64,000 bases of DNA from Paenibacillus endoradicis (GTDB lineage: Bacteria; Bacillota; Bacilli; Paenibacillales; Paenibacillaceae). The notes under the pieces are model-generated. The model had not been told where the DNA came from. It saw only the letters and a program-made list of their open reading frames with translations, and did no database searches. Each line of letters opens with the position of its first letter. Position 1 is the stretch's first letter. Made by a program: the position numbers and the translations under genes. The DNA is taken from the NCBI RefSeq assembly GCF_024721975.1, contig NZ_JANQBB010000004.1:186001-250000 (forward strand). The letters run 5' to 3'. Below are positions 45,058 to 53,719 of this stretch, piece by piece.

Positions 45058-46266
45058 TTACAATATTGATGTGCGGGAGCTAGATGGTTCATCTTTTCTT
45101 TCTAGAGCACGTGCCCATCCAGTTAATATAACGGCTCCGAGAACCATAATTGCTCCTACCCATGGAGTATGAATAATCCCGATTGAGTCGGTTACTACTC
45201 CGCCCAAATATGCTCCAATCGCAATGCCAGCATTGAATGCGGCGATATTAACAGCAGAAGCTACGTCTACCGACTTCGGTGTATAACGTTCTGCTAGCAT
45301 TACGACATAGACTTGTAATCCTGGTACGTTCATAAAAGCTAACAATCCCATAAAGAAAATAGTAATCAACCCAGCAACTTTGAACGGGATTGTGAATGTT
45401 AGAACGATCAGTACAATGAATTGTAAAATAAACATATAGAACAGGGCAGATACAGGCTTACGGTTAGCGGCTTTTCCGCCGATGACGTTACCGATAGCTA
45501 TGGCAATACCGTACACGAGAAGAATAACGGTCACTGTACTTTCACTAAATCCAGTGATGTCTTGCAGTAATGGTGATAAATAGGTAAAGACTACAAAAGT
45601 TCCCCCGTAGCCAATAGCAGTAATGGCAAATGCAAGCAGTAATCGTCCATTCGTAATTAGTTTTATTTGATTATTGAACGATGTTCGGGTTCCTTTGCGC
45701 AAATTAGAAGGAATCAATATCATATTGGCGATGAAAGCTATGATGCCTATGATCACTATTCCAATAAAGGCTGCTCGCCAACCCATATGTTGACCGATCC
45801 AAGTACCTAATGGTACTCCAGTAACCGTAGCAACTGTAAGTCCAGAGAACATAATGGCAATCGCAGTAGCTCTTCGATTTTCCGGTACAAGATCAGCGGC
45901 AATCGTTGAACCGATTGACATAAATACGCCGTGAGCGAACGCAGAAATAATACGGGCGACTAGTAACATACCGATTCCAGTTGCAGAAGCAGCTAGACTA
46001 TTCCCTATAATAAATACAATCATAATCCAGAACAATAATGTTTTCCTTGGTATATTAGAAGTTAAAGATGTTAATATTGGTGCTCCAAAAGTTACCCCAA
46101 GCGCATATAAAGTAACGGTTAAGGCAGATGTTGTAACAGATATATTTAAGTCGTCAGATATGAGTGGTAGTAGCCCTACGCTGATAAACTCTGTTGTCCC
46201 TATTGCGAAAGCACTTATTGCTAACGCAAGCAGTGCTAAGGTGCTTCTTTTTTTATCTAGTGTCAT
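45058..46266 (-). CDS. MFS exporter, DHA1 family (AraJ/PbuE/YdhP-like)
   Basis: 402 residues with 12 membrane segments. AISAFAIGTTEFISVGLLP in segment one, the basic loop near IPRKTLLFW, and VARIISAFAHGVFMSIGSTI in segment four are typical of the AraJ/PbuE/YdhP group that exports sugars, purines or drugs. The C-terminal tail is short and polar. It is a single-gene unit on the minus strand; no regulator is adjacent. Start ATG with a weak AAAGAAG upstream. Substrate unknown. Confidence 0.9.
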   Translation of the reverse strand: MTLDKKRSTLALLALAISAFAIGTTEFISVGLLPLISDDLNISVTTSALTVTLYALGVTFGAPILTSLTSNIPRKTLLFWIMIVFIIGNSLAASATGIGMLLVARIISAFAHGVFMSIGSTIAADLVPENRRATAIAIMFSGLTVATVTGVPLGTWIGQHMGWRAAFIGIVIIGIIAFIANMILIPSNLRKGTRTSFNNQIKLITNGRLLLAFAITAIGYGGTFVVFTYLSPLLQDITGFSESTVTVILLVYGIAIAIGNVIGGKAANRKPVSALFYMFILQFIVLIVLTFTIPFKVAGLITIFFMGLLAFMNVPGLQVYVVMLAERYTPKSVDVASAVNIAAFNAGIAIGAYLGGVVTDSIGIIHTPWVGAIMVLGAVILTGWARALERKDEPSSSRTSIL

Positions 46267-46386
46267 GTGAATGCTTCTTTCATAATGTATTACCGGCCAG
46301 TAGATGTTATTATGATGCCTCGAAGCACAAATGAATAGTACGTACTTTTAAGTAATATAGGCACTAATAAGTACCTATCAACAAAA

Positions 46387-46418
46387 AAACCTCCCTTTTT
46401 CAAGTAAAAGGGAGGTTT
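46387..46418 (-). terminator. Terminator after the PCYCGC lipoprotein gene
   Basis: Arms AAACCTCCCTTTT (46387-46399) and AAAAGGGAGGTTT (46406-46418). On the minus strand it is followed by a T-run (TTTTTT), just past the stop at 46429. Confidence 0.88.
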
Positions 46419-46428
46419 GTGCTATTAT

Positions 46429-46947
46429 TTATGCTGGAAAATCAGTTTTGGTAGGTTCTGCAAATCCTTCAGCGTAAGTTTCATCAATAATCGTTCTGAT
46501 TTCTTTCAATGACTTACCATCTTGTGTCATTCTTATAGAATCAACCGCGATTTGTAAGCATACGCCACAACGGGTTCCATGGTCATCCCATACAACAGTT
46601 CCATCAGCTTTAACTTCCTTAATAAAGCAGTTCATATTACTTTTATGTCCTACACTTTCACCGCAACCGCAATAACATGGCATCCACTTTAGAATGTCAG
46701 TTGCCTTTCCGGCTGCCTCATACACTAATCGAATTTGATCACTCTGTCCATCCAGAAAAGCAGGTAATATATTTGCTGAAGCTGTTTCTTCTTGTATATC
46801 TCCACTTACATGTTCATGCGGAGTAGTTTCTCCTTGCGCATTTCCATTAGAATGTTCTTGATGCGTTACCTCATTTTGTGAACTACAAGCAGTTACAATA
46901 ATAACAAGCGTTAATAAGATGCTAACCTTAGTAATAAGAGCTCTCAT
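46429..46947 (-). CDS. PCYCGC-motif lipoprotein
   Basis: 172 residues. A lipoprotein signal ends in VTACSS (Cys about 20). A His/Glu-rich linker (HQEHSNGNAQ, TPHEHVSGD) precedes the domain named for its PCYCGCGE motif, with three further cysteines in MNCFIKEV and RCGVCLQI. The cysteine and histidine pattern suggests metal or redox binding at the outer membrane face; the function is not established. ATG 46947 has GGGGTG about 6 nt upstream; the longer frame (46992) lacks a site and would spoil the signal peptide. Single gene with own terminator. Confidence 0.85.
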   Translation of the reverse strand: MRALITKVSILLTLVIIVTACSSQNEVTHQEHSNGNAQGETTPHEHVSGDIQEETASANILPAFLDGQSDQIRLVYEAAGKATDILKWMPCYCGCGESVGHKSNMNCFIKEVKADGTVVWDDHGTRCGVCLQIAVDSIRMTQDGKSLKEIRTIIDETYAEGFAEPTKTDFPA

Positions 46948-47058
46948 TTCTTCACCCCAATGTATAGTCTCAATTACCAATATATCACACATATAGAGCA
47001 GAAATAGTTTTTCGAGAAATGTTCAAAATTTAGACGCATTCAAGGTATGCAATAGTCG

Positions 47059-47916
47059 TTAGGCCTTTGTTAATGTAATCACGCTAATCTCAGGTCGACA
47101 ATTAAAGCGTACAGGTAGTCGCGTCGTACCAACGCCGCGTGTCGTATACACTTGTAAACGGCTATTCGCAATTTGATATAGTCCATTCGGATATTTGCTT
47201 CCATAAGGAGGCGTATATAATGCGCCAATCAATGGGACGCGAACTTGTCCGCCATGACTATGTCCTGACAATTGTAGATCGATCGGTAGTTGGCCATATT
47301 CATCTGCAAAATCAGGTTCATGAGCCAGTAAAATCGTACAGGCCTCTGACGGTATATGAAGTAATGCTTGCTCGATATCCGGTTTACCGACCCAAGGATC
47401 ATCAATTCCTGCGATATATAGTCGATCTTGTCCTCTAATAAGTTCAATATGTTCGTTATGAAGAAGTTGAAAGCCTGCTTTTGCTAGTCCTTTCGTTACA
47501 GCCTTCCGATTACCAAATGCGTCATGATTACCTATAACAGCATATTGACCTAAAGGTGCCTCTAGTTGCGAGAAGAGTGACACCGCTTCTGAGATATAGC
47601 TTGCTGAATGATCCAATAAATCACCTGTAAAACAAATAAGATCAGGTTTTAAGCGCTGGATTTTCACCATTAAATGCTTTAGATACTCCGAATTGGAATG
47701 AATACCCAAGTGTAAATCGCTGAAATGAACCATTCTTAACTGATCAAAAGAAGCAGGGAGATGAGCAATCTTCACTTCAATTGCATTGGTATCAATCCAG
47801 TTAGGCTCTACATAGCGTGTGTATACACCGGATAGACTAGCAAGACCGACTAGACCTATGCCTAGCTGCATACTCTTTTTCAAAAATTGACGTCTACTAA
47901 TTGGTGTTGAGAGCAT
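47059..47916 (-). CDS. Metallophosphoesterase with Tat signal (YkuE-like)
   Basis: 285 residues. The twin-arginine motif SRRQFLKK begins a signal/anchor, then a calcineurin-like phosphoesterase core: HFSDLHLGIHS, GDLLDHS, GNHDAFGN, LLAHEPDF and LSGHSHGGQ supply all the metal ligands in order. It should be exported folded, with metal, as known for B. subtilis YkuE at the cell wall. ATG 47916 follows GGAGGT closely; the frame extends to 47967 but the N-terminus then hides the Tat motif. Its substrate is probably a phosphodiester of lipid or wall polymer (inference). Confidence 0.9.
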   Translation of the reverse strand: MLSTPISRRQFLKKSMQLGIGLVGLASLSGVYTRYVEPNWIDTNAIEVKIAHLPASFDQLRMVHFSDLHLGIHSNSEYLKHLMVKIQRLKPDLICFTGDLLDHSASYISEAVSLFSQLEAPLGQYAVIGNHDAFGNRKAVTKGLAKAGFQLLHNEHIELIRGQDRLYIAGIDDPWVGKPDIEQALLHIPSEACTILLAHEPDFADEYGQLPIDLQLSGHSHGGQVRVPLIGALYTPPYGSKYPNGLYQIANSRLQVYTTRGVGTTRLPVRFNCRPEISVITLTKA

Positions 47917-47989
47917 AATACCTCCGATGTCCTTAATTATTACAATAAGACCATCATAGGTGATCAATGTTACATCAAAGTGACAATAA

Positions 47990-48037
47990 AAAAAAGACCC
48001 AATCAGATGACCTTGAGAAAGGTCTATCTTATTGGGT
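47990..48037 (-). terminator. Terminator after the histidine kinase gene
   Basis: ACCCAAT (47997-48003) pairs with ATTGGGT (48032-48038 region) with an inner ACCTT/AAGGT stem; on the minus strand a run of T follows. It ends the two-component transcript. Confidence 0.85.
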
Positions 48038-48046
48038 ACATATCAA

Positions 48047-49462
48047 TCATCGTGATGCCTTTTGTATGTCTTGTGAAGCTGTTGGTAATGAGAAATGAAA
48101 TGATATTTCACCATTTTGAATATGGAAGCCATATGGTGAGTTATGCTTTTGCAAAATCGTTCTAACAATCGAGAGACCTAAGCCAGTGCCACTTAGTTGC
48201 TTGTTGCGGGAACTCTCCATTACGAAGAACGGCTCCCATATGCTGTCCCATTGTAAGAGATGGTCATCCGTAATGCTATTTCTAATGGTAAAGACCAAAT
48301 GATCATCGTTATTTTCGAGAGTGATTTCAATTTGCCCGTTAGTCGTATATTTCATAGCGTTGGAGATAAAATTATTAAGTACCATCTCTATCTTTTGTTG
48401 ATCTGCTATAACCGCTGAATTGGTGATCGAGCTATCATGAACGCTCAGAGCAATGTCCTGCTGCAAAATAGCAAGATCATATTTCTGGAGAGTTTCATGT
48501 AGTAACGCTGCAAAGTCAAATTCGCTTTTCTGATACACATCGACTTGTAACTTAGACAATTCGAGCAGTTCATTTACCAATTTGGCGATATCATCAGTCT
48601 GTTTCTGTATGACATCCAAATAAGTCCCATCATCCATGCCATCCTGTATTCCAGAAGTATAGGCTTTAATTAAGGATAGTGGCGTTTTCAGTTCATGAGA
48701 AATGTTTGCAATAAATGTTCGTAAATTTTCGTTTTTGCTTTCTAGTTCTAGATGGGCTTGCTCTAATTTATCGCTCATCCCATTAATGCTCTCCGCTAAA
48801 GATTCAATCTCATCACCAGTCTGAATATGAACCTTTGTAAATGAAAGCTTGGAGATGTCTTCTGCTGCTTTCTGAATTTTTGCAAGCGGCTGAACAATCT
48901 GCCTAGCGAACAGTACGGACAATATAATTAAGAGTAGTAGCTCACCTGCAAAGATGTATAGGTTGAATTTATTAACAATCGCTACTGTTTCTGTGGAATG
49001 AGAGATGGATTCACCGATCACAAAGATCATATTATCCTTTTTCATGAATGTTACAAGGAAGCTCGACTTTAATTTTTGTTGGTTATAAATCTTTCTAACC
49101 ATCTTATTTTCATTAAGCTTTTCAACGCTTTCGGCGGTTATCCAAAATTTACTCAGTGTAATTCCTTTTTTCCGCAATTCATCAATGATTGTATCATTCA
49201 GTAGATCTATATTATTAATTAGAATAGTATGCACAATCGTTACACCGTGTTCATTTTCTAAAGGCTTAATATTGTGGATTAGATGTTGAGTATCCATCGT
49301 TTCAAGCTGTGTAGTCAAAGCGGCTAGTTCATTCTTTTTCTCATATAACAAATATCTAGGTAAGAAAAATGTATTGATAACAATAGATAAGATGACAACG
49401 ATCAAAAACATGAGGGAAAAGCGCAATATTAGTTTTTTATTCAACTTATTCATGTGATTCAT
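48047..49462 (-). CDS. Sensor histidine kinase (EnvZ/BaeS type)
   Basis: 471 residues from ATG 49462. Two membrane segments (about 10-35 and 165-190) frame an extracellular sensor region of about 130 residues. Then HAMP (ARQIVQPLAKIQKAAEDISK), phosphoacceptor helix with SHELKTPLSL (about His256) and the ATPase domain with NFISNAMKYT and GTGLGLSIVR. It overlaps the regulator gene by 17 nt at this start. An ATG at 49453 (8-nt overlap) is equally possible; the longer frame to 49507 is unlikely. Partner of the OmpR-type regulator encoded upstream. Signal unknown. Confidence 0.88.
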   Translation of the reverse strand: MNHMNKLNKKLILRFSLMFLIVVILSIVINTFFLPRYLLYEKKNELAALTTQLETMDTQHLIHNIKPLENEHGVTIVHTILINNIDLLNDTIIDELRKKGITLSKFWITAESVEKLNENKMVRKIYNQQKLKSSFLVTFMKKDNMIFVIGESISHSTETVAIVNKFNLYIFAGELLLLIILSVLFARQIVQPLAKIQKAAEDISKLSFTKVHIQTGDEIESLAESINGMSDKLEQAHLELESKNENLRTFIANISHELKTPLSLIKAYTSGIQDGMDDGTYLDVIQKQTDDIAKLVNELLELSKLQVDVYQKSEFDFAALLHETLQKYDLAILQQDIALSVHDSSITNSAVIADQQKIEMVLNNFISNAMKYTTNGQIEITLENNDDHLVFTIRNSITDDHLLQWDSIWEPFFVMESSRNKQLSGTGLGLSIVRTILQKHNSPYGFHIQNGEISFHFSLPTASQDIQKASR

Positions 49463-50096
49463 CCAGACTGTATCCCATACCTCTATGTGTTGTAATGATA
49501 TGGTCACCTATTTTCGCCCGTAATCTGCGGATATGTGTATCCACTGTTCTTTCTTCACCTACATAATCAAAGCCCCATACATGGTCTAGCAACGCTTTTC
49601 TAGATATGATGATTCCTCTATTTTCGATCAAATATTTCATAAGATGAAACTCAGTATTTGTAGCTTGTACATCTTGGTGGTTTCTATAAATACGTTGACC
49701 GTCCATATCGATTTGCAGATCTCCAATTATAATGAGACGTTCCATCTGTAGCAGTTTTCTTACTCTTACTATTAGTACACGCGGGTCGAAAGGCTTACTA
49801 ATATACTCATCCGCACCTGATTGTAATGCGATCAGTTCATCGTCAGCCTCACCTTTTGCAGTTAACAGCAGTACTTTCGTTGTTTTACTTTGGCTTTTAA
49901 TCTCTTTGCAAACTTGGATGCCATTACGCTTTGGCATCATCCAATCGACGATAGCCAAATTAATTTTGTTCGTATAAAAAAGATGGAGTGCTTCTTCCCC
50001 ATCTCGAGCTTGATAAATAGTAAAGGATTCTTTTTCTAAATAAGCTTGTAGTATTTTGAGCATGAAGGGCTCATCATCTGCGATTAATATATTCAT
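49446..50096 (-). CDS. OmpR-family response regulator
   Basis: 216 residues. Receiver 1-115 with DDEP, phosphoacceptor Asp51 (AIVDWMMPKRNG) and the conserved Lys in ISKPFDPR; winged-helix DNA-binding domain 120-213 with WGFDYVGEERTVDTHIRRLR. Start ATG 50096 with AAGGAG 6 nt upstream; the frame extends to 50126 without such a site. It precedes and overlaps the kinase gene. Target genes are not apparent; the small ORF and MurG-like genes upstream on the same strand are not obviously linked. Confidence 0.92.
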   Translation of the reverse strand: MNILIADDEPFMLKILQAYLEKESFTIYQARDGEEALHLFYTNKINLAIVDWMMPKRNGIQVCKEIKSQSKTTKVLLLTAKGEADDELIALQSGADEYISKPFDPRVLIVRVRKLLQMERLIIIGDLQIDMDGQRIYRNHQDVQATNTEFHLMKYLIENRGIIISRKALLDHVWGFDYVGEERTVDTHIRRLRAKIGDHIITTHRGMGYSLDESHE

Positions 50097-50176
50097 AAAG
50101 AGCTCCTTATAGAAAATGACATGCATAATCTCTTATTAAAATACACCTATTGCAAACTTTTCATTCGGTAGTTTTT

Positions 50177-50263
50177 TCAAAGCTGTAGAGAGTGTCCATA
50201 GAAATAAAGAGCACTGACGATAATGATGAAACAGAGGAGTAAGAAAGTAGCTAATCTTCTCAT
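50177..50263 (-). CDS. Possible small membrane protein (28 residues)
   Basis: A short frame starts 3 nt after the MurG-like stop codon on the same strand and encodes MRRLATFLLLCFIIIVSALY plus eight further residues: a basic start, one membrane-spanning segment and a short tail. Spacing suggests translational coupling to the MurG-like gene. No clear ribosome binding site was seen, and so short a frame could be chance. I do not know a family for it. Confidence 0.3.
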   Translation of the reverse strand: MRRLATFLLLCFIIIVSALYFYGHSLQL

Positions 50264-50266
50264 AAG

Positions 50267-51364
50267 CTAGAATCGATCTTTCAATAACTTGTTCATATGT
50301 TGACCACTAACTACTCTGATCAAGTCCATGATGCTATCGGCTCCTCCGCCGTGTTTATAAGTTTTCATAGCATTTCTATAGTTGATTCGGTTCTCATATA
50401 ATTGCTCAATTGCCGCAAGAAAGTTAGGCTCGGTCATTTCTTCTTCAAGCAGTATGTCCGCGAAGCCAGCTTGCTGAAAATATTGTGCTTGAGCCAGTTG
50501 TCCTGATCGATTCCCGCCATTCGTATGTGGAATTAACAACATCGGTTTTTGTAAAGTAAGCAACTCCATAATGGAACTGGACCCTGCACGGGAAACGACG
50601 ATATCTGCCAATGCCAACAAGTCGGGTAGCTCATCATTAACAAATTCATAACAGTGATACCCTTTAATAGCTGCCGAATGTTCGATTTTTCCTTTACCGC
50701 ATATATGAATGACATAGAATCTTTCTAGAAGTTCAGGTAGAACCTTAGTCACCATTGCATTAATACGCTGTGCCCCTTGGCTACCTCCCATAATAAGTAG
50801 AACGGGCTTCTCAGAAGCAAACGTGTAGGAGGATAAACTACGTATGTTATTAGAAAGGAATCCTTCCTTCAATATAGCGCCTACATACACAGCATTCTGT
50901 TTTTCATATTTGTGAGCAGTTTCTTGAAAGGTAGTCGTCATTATATTGGAGAAAGGAAGCGTAAGTTTATTAGCAAGCCCAACGTTTAAGTCTGGCTCAT
51001 GAATAATAATCGGTACTCTATTGAGCTTTGCTCCAATGACAACGGGTACAGAGACGAAACCACCTTTGGCAAAAATAACATCCGGTTTGATGTTTCTAAT
51101 TAGTCGAAAGGATTGCATGATGCCTCTAATAACTTTGAAAATATCGGTGACATTATTCCAAGAGAAGTAACGTCTTAGCTTACCTGTTGAAATAGGATGA
51201 TACGTTACATTTTTTAAGTCAGATATTAGTTTTCTTTCAATTCCTTGTTCCGAACCAATGTAGTGGATTTTCCAATTTTCTTGGGCACATTTGGGGATCA
51301 GGACCAGATTACCTGTGACATGTCCTGCTGAGCCACCTCCGGTGAACACGATAGTTCGACTCAT
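50267..51364 (-). CDS. MurG-like UDP-GlcNAc transferase
   Basis: 365 residues with the GT28 architecture of MurG: VFTGGGSAGHVTGN at the N-terminus, PDVIFAKGGFVSVPVV, HEPDLNVGLANK, MGGSQGAQRINAM starting the second domain, and SRAGSSSIMELL for the sugar-nucleotide pocket. MurG adds GlcNAc to lipid I. Since the essential murG is normally in the division/cell wall cluster, this is likely a second, specialised copy acting on another lipid-linked glycan (inference). It overlaps the preceding dehydratase-like gene by ATGA, so the two are translated together. Start ATG 51364. Confidence 0.88.
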   Translation of the reverse strand: MSRTIVFTGGGSAGHVTGNLVLIPKCAQENWKIHYIGSEQGIERKLISDLKNVTYHPISTGKLRRYFSWNNVTDIFKVIRGIMQSFRLIRNIKPDVIFAKGGFVSVPVVIGAKLNRVPIIIHEPDLNVGLANKLTLPFSNIMTTTFQETAHKYEKQNAVYVGAILKEGFLSNNIRSLSSYTFASEKPVLLIMGGSQGAQRINAMVTKVLPELLERFYVIHICGKGKIEHSAAIKGYHCYEFVNDELPDLLALADIVVSRAGSSSIMELLTLQKPMLLIPHTNGGNRSGQLAQAQYFQQAGFADILLEEEMTEPNFLAAIEQLYENRINYRNAMKTYKHGGGADSIMDLIRVVSGQHMNKLLKDRF

Positions 51365-52347
51365 GATAGGCACCCGCCTCTGTGTAACATCTCTTTGATC
51401 TCAATTTTGCTCATCAATTGTTGATCGGAATGGTATCGGTGAAAATCTACAGGAATACTGCTAGCGTAATGCTCTTGTAATCCTTCTATTGTATATGGGG
51501 GCAGAATGACATAAGACTGCTTGTCCACGTTAAATGAATAGCCGCTTTCATATTCGGAAATCAGTGATTCACCAAGACTTTCTCCAGGACGAGCGCCCGT
51601 TTCGTTAATATGGATCTTTTGCGTAGATAACTCTTCAATTAATACTTCAGCGAGATCTTTGATGTTACAAGCTGGCATTTTCGCTACATACACTTCTCCG
51701 CCTTTGTTGTCTTCTGACACTTTAAGTAGTAAAGCAATAGCATCTTCTAACGTTACGAAAAAGCGAGTCATTCTACTATCTGTTAGTGTAATGTCTAGTC
51801 CTTGAGCAATTCTTTGTTTGAATATAGGTACGACACTACCCGTCGTACCTAATACATTGCCACTTCTTACGCACACGAATTGCGTCTTACAATCTATTTG
51901 ATTAGCTTGAACAATTAGTTTTTCCCCGAGTGCCTTGGTCATTCCATATGTGCTAGAGGGATCAGCTGCTTTATCCGTAGATACATAGATCACTTTCTCA
52001 ACGTCATTGGCAATAGCCGCTTGAATAAGATGATGAGTTCCCATCACGTTTGTCTTCATTGCACTATCAGGTTGCTGTTCACAAATCGGTACATGCTTTA
52101 AGGCAGCTAAGTGATAAATGTAGTCCACCTGCTGACAGGCGTGCATAAGCTCATATTTATCACGAATATCTCCAATAATGAAAGTTAACTTAGGGTGATG
52201 GTGAAACTGTTGCTGCATAGTCACTTGAAGAGATTCATTGCGTGAGAATATACGAATTTCTTTGGGTTCTCTTTCTAGAAGGTTTTTAACCAGTTCCTGT
52301 CCCCACGAACCTGTTCCTCCAGTAATTAAGATCACTTTATTTTTCAA
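51361..52347 (-). CDS. Nucleotide-sugar dehydratase/epimerase, PseB/CapD-like
   Basis: 328 residues, extended short-chain dehydrogenase. ILITGGTGSWGQELVKNLL binds NAD(P); DIRDKYEL, HLAALKHVPICEQ and the active-site STYGMTK (Tyr-x-x-x-Lys) follow the PseB/CapD pattern. It would act on UDP-GlcNAc (4,6-dehydration or epimerisation) to make a precursor for a surface sugar. TTG start with AGGAGG 8 nt upstream. Paired with the MurG-like gene in one transcript, this suggests that the modified sugar nucleotide is the donor for that transferase (inference). Confidence 0.88.
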   Translation of the reverse strand: MKNKVILITGGTGSWGQELVKNLLEREPKEIRIFSRNESLQVTMQQQFHHHPKLTFIIGDIRDKYELMHACQQVDYIYHLAALKHVPICEQQPDSAMKTNVMGTHHLIQAAIANDVEKVIYVSTDKAADPSSTYGMTKALGEKLIVQANQIDCKTQFVCVRSGNVLGTTGSVVPIFKQRIAQGLDITLTDSRMTRFFVTLEDAIALLLKVSEDNKGGEVYVAKMPACNIKDLAEVLIEELSTQKIHINETGARPGESLGESLISEYESGYSFNVDKQSYVILPPYTIEGLQEHYASSIPVDFHRYHSDQQLMSKIEIKEMLHRGGCLS

Positions 52348-52463
52348 GGCTTGTTCCTCCTATAATTGGCTTAACTGTGTGATGATATTAAGCCAATTAT
52401 AGTTCCCGTATGTTACATCAATATGGCGAAGTAGTATTATACATTGGAGATTGTAAATACAAG

Positions 52464-52500
52464 AAGGCATTGCAACGTTGGGAGCGTCACAATGCCTTTT
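52464..52500. terminator. Terminator between nucleotide-sugar genes and the Gfo/Idh gene
   Basis: AAGGCATTG (52464-52472) pairs with CAATGCCTT (52490-52498). It lies 3' of the minus-strand Gfo/Idh gene. Confidence 0.65.
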
Positions 52501-52535
52501 CAATGTTAAGGACATAAATAGTAGTAATGCATATA

Positions 52536-53630
52536 CTATAATATTGTTTTACTAGCCCAAGGTTGCTTTACTGATACTATGGTTTCTCCTGTTCTAATAG
52601 ATTGCTCAATTAGCATTCCAATATAATGGTCTTGAGACGCCTCTGGCAAACCATAGAAGGATGGGCCACCTGCAACATAATCTGCCATCTTGATTAGACA
52701 ACTAGCAATAGCGATTTCATCGTCATATAATCTTGCAGGTATAAATGGGTTTTCATATACCCATCGCTCACCTGTCATAATTCCTTTAAGGAAATAGCCC
52801 TCCGCATTCTCATACTCACCCTTATTGATCCGCTTTAATTCCATTTGGATCTGTGTGCAAGTGGGGTCTTGAATGCTAATCCGATGATCGAAAATTTCTC
52901 CGCGTTCTCCTCTAATACATAGATGATTGGATCGAGTCCATGAGCGGTGTTGGTCTTTGGTGAAGTCGTAAATACCAAGCTTGCCACCAAAATCTAGCCA
53001 AGCGAGATCCCTCTCTGACGCTACTAATTTATCTTCTGTCGGTGGACCACCTCTATTAGGGCCGGCTACCCAATCGGAGTAAAAGCGCATGCCTTTAATG
53101 CTCACGTTCTCAAATTGTACGCCTAACATTTTTCGGATGAGGCTAACAGCATGATAAAATTGAGATATCGATACCGTCACTTGATTAACATTACCTAGTT
53201 GACCTGACTTAATGACTGCAGAACGCGCCTCTTGGATCGGATGATATTGATATTGTTCAGCCACTTGAATTCGTGCACCTTGAAGGGTAAGTTTGTCATG
53301 CAGCATAAGCAGTCCATCAAGATCAGGCGCAGGAGGAGTTTCCACTAATACAGGAATACCTTGCTTTGCTAGCTCAAGCATGTAATGAATAGATGCTGAT
53401 GGATTAACGGATAGAACAACGAAATCGGGGTGCTCACTTTTTAATAGCTGATCTAGTGTACGATACGTATTGACATGCCATAAGTCTTCCATAGTTTTTC
53501 CTAACGCTTCGTCACGGACCACCATTCCACTAATATTAAATTGTTCAGGTAATGCCTGGGCAATCCGCAAAAAATATTGTGCACGGAACCCTCCACCACC
53601 TACGATGCTGAACTTAATAGGATTTCCCAT
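52536..53630 (-). CDS. Gfo/Idh/MocA-family oxidoreductase
   Basis: 364 residues. N-terminal Rossmann motif FSIVGGGGFRAQYFLR, then LVETPPAPD, the counterpart of the family EKP motif, and AEQYQYHP preceding the substrate domain. The typical EKP lysine is replaced (VETPPAP), so catalysis may differ or the protein may be unusual in hydride chemistry. It likely oxidises or reduces a sugar or inositol derivative. ATG 53630 is preferred, with AAGGCGGTG about 6 nt upstream; GTG 53639 overlaps it. Single gene with terminator. Confidence 0.87.
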   Translation of the reverse strand: MGNPIKFSIVGGGGFRAQYFLRIAQALPEQFNISGMVVRDEALGKTMEDLWHVNTYRTLDQLLKSEHPDFVVLSVNPSASIHYMLELAKQGIPVLVETPPAPDLDGLLMLHDKLTLQGARIQVAEQYQYHPIQEARSAVIKSGQLGNVNQVTVSISQFYHAVSLIRKMLGVQFENVSIKGMRFYSDWVAGPNRGGPPTEDKLVASERDLAWLDFGGKLGIYDFTKDQHRSWTRSNHLCIRGERGEIFDHRISIQDPTCTQIQMELKRINKGEYENAEGYFLKGIMTGERWVYENPFIPARLYDDEIAIASCLIKMADYVAGGPSFYGLPEASQDHYIGMLIEQSIRTGETIVSVKQPWASKTIL

Positions 53631-53719
53631 GTAATACACCGCCTTTTTCTATATATGAAAGGTCACTGCTTAAAGCGGGCTAACGAATGTAGTCAGCTTT
53701 AAGGTTTACAGTATATCCT

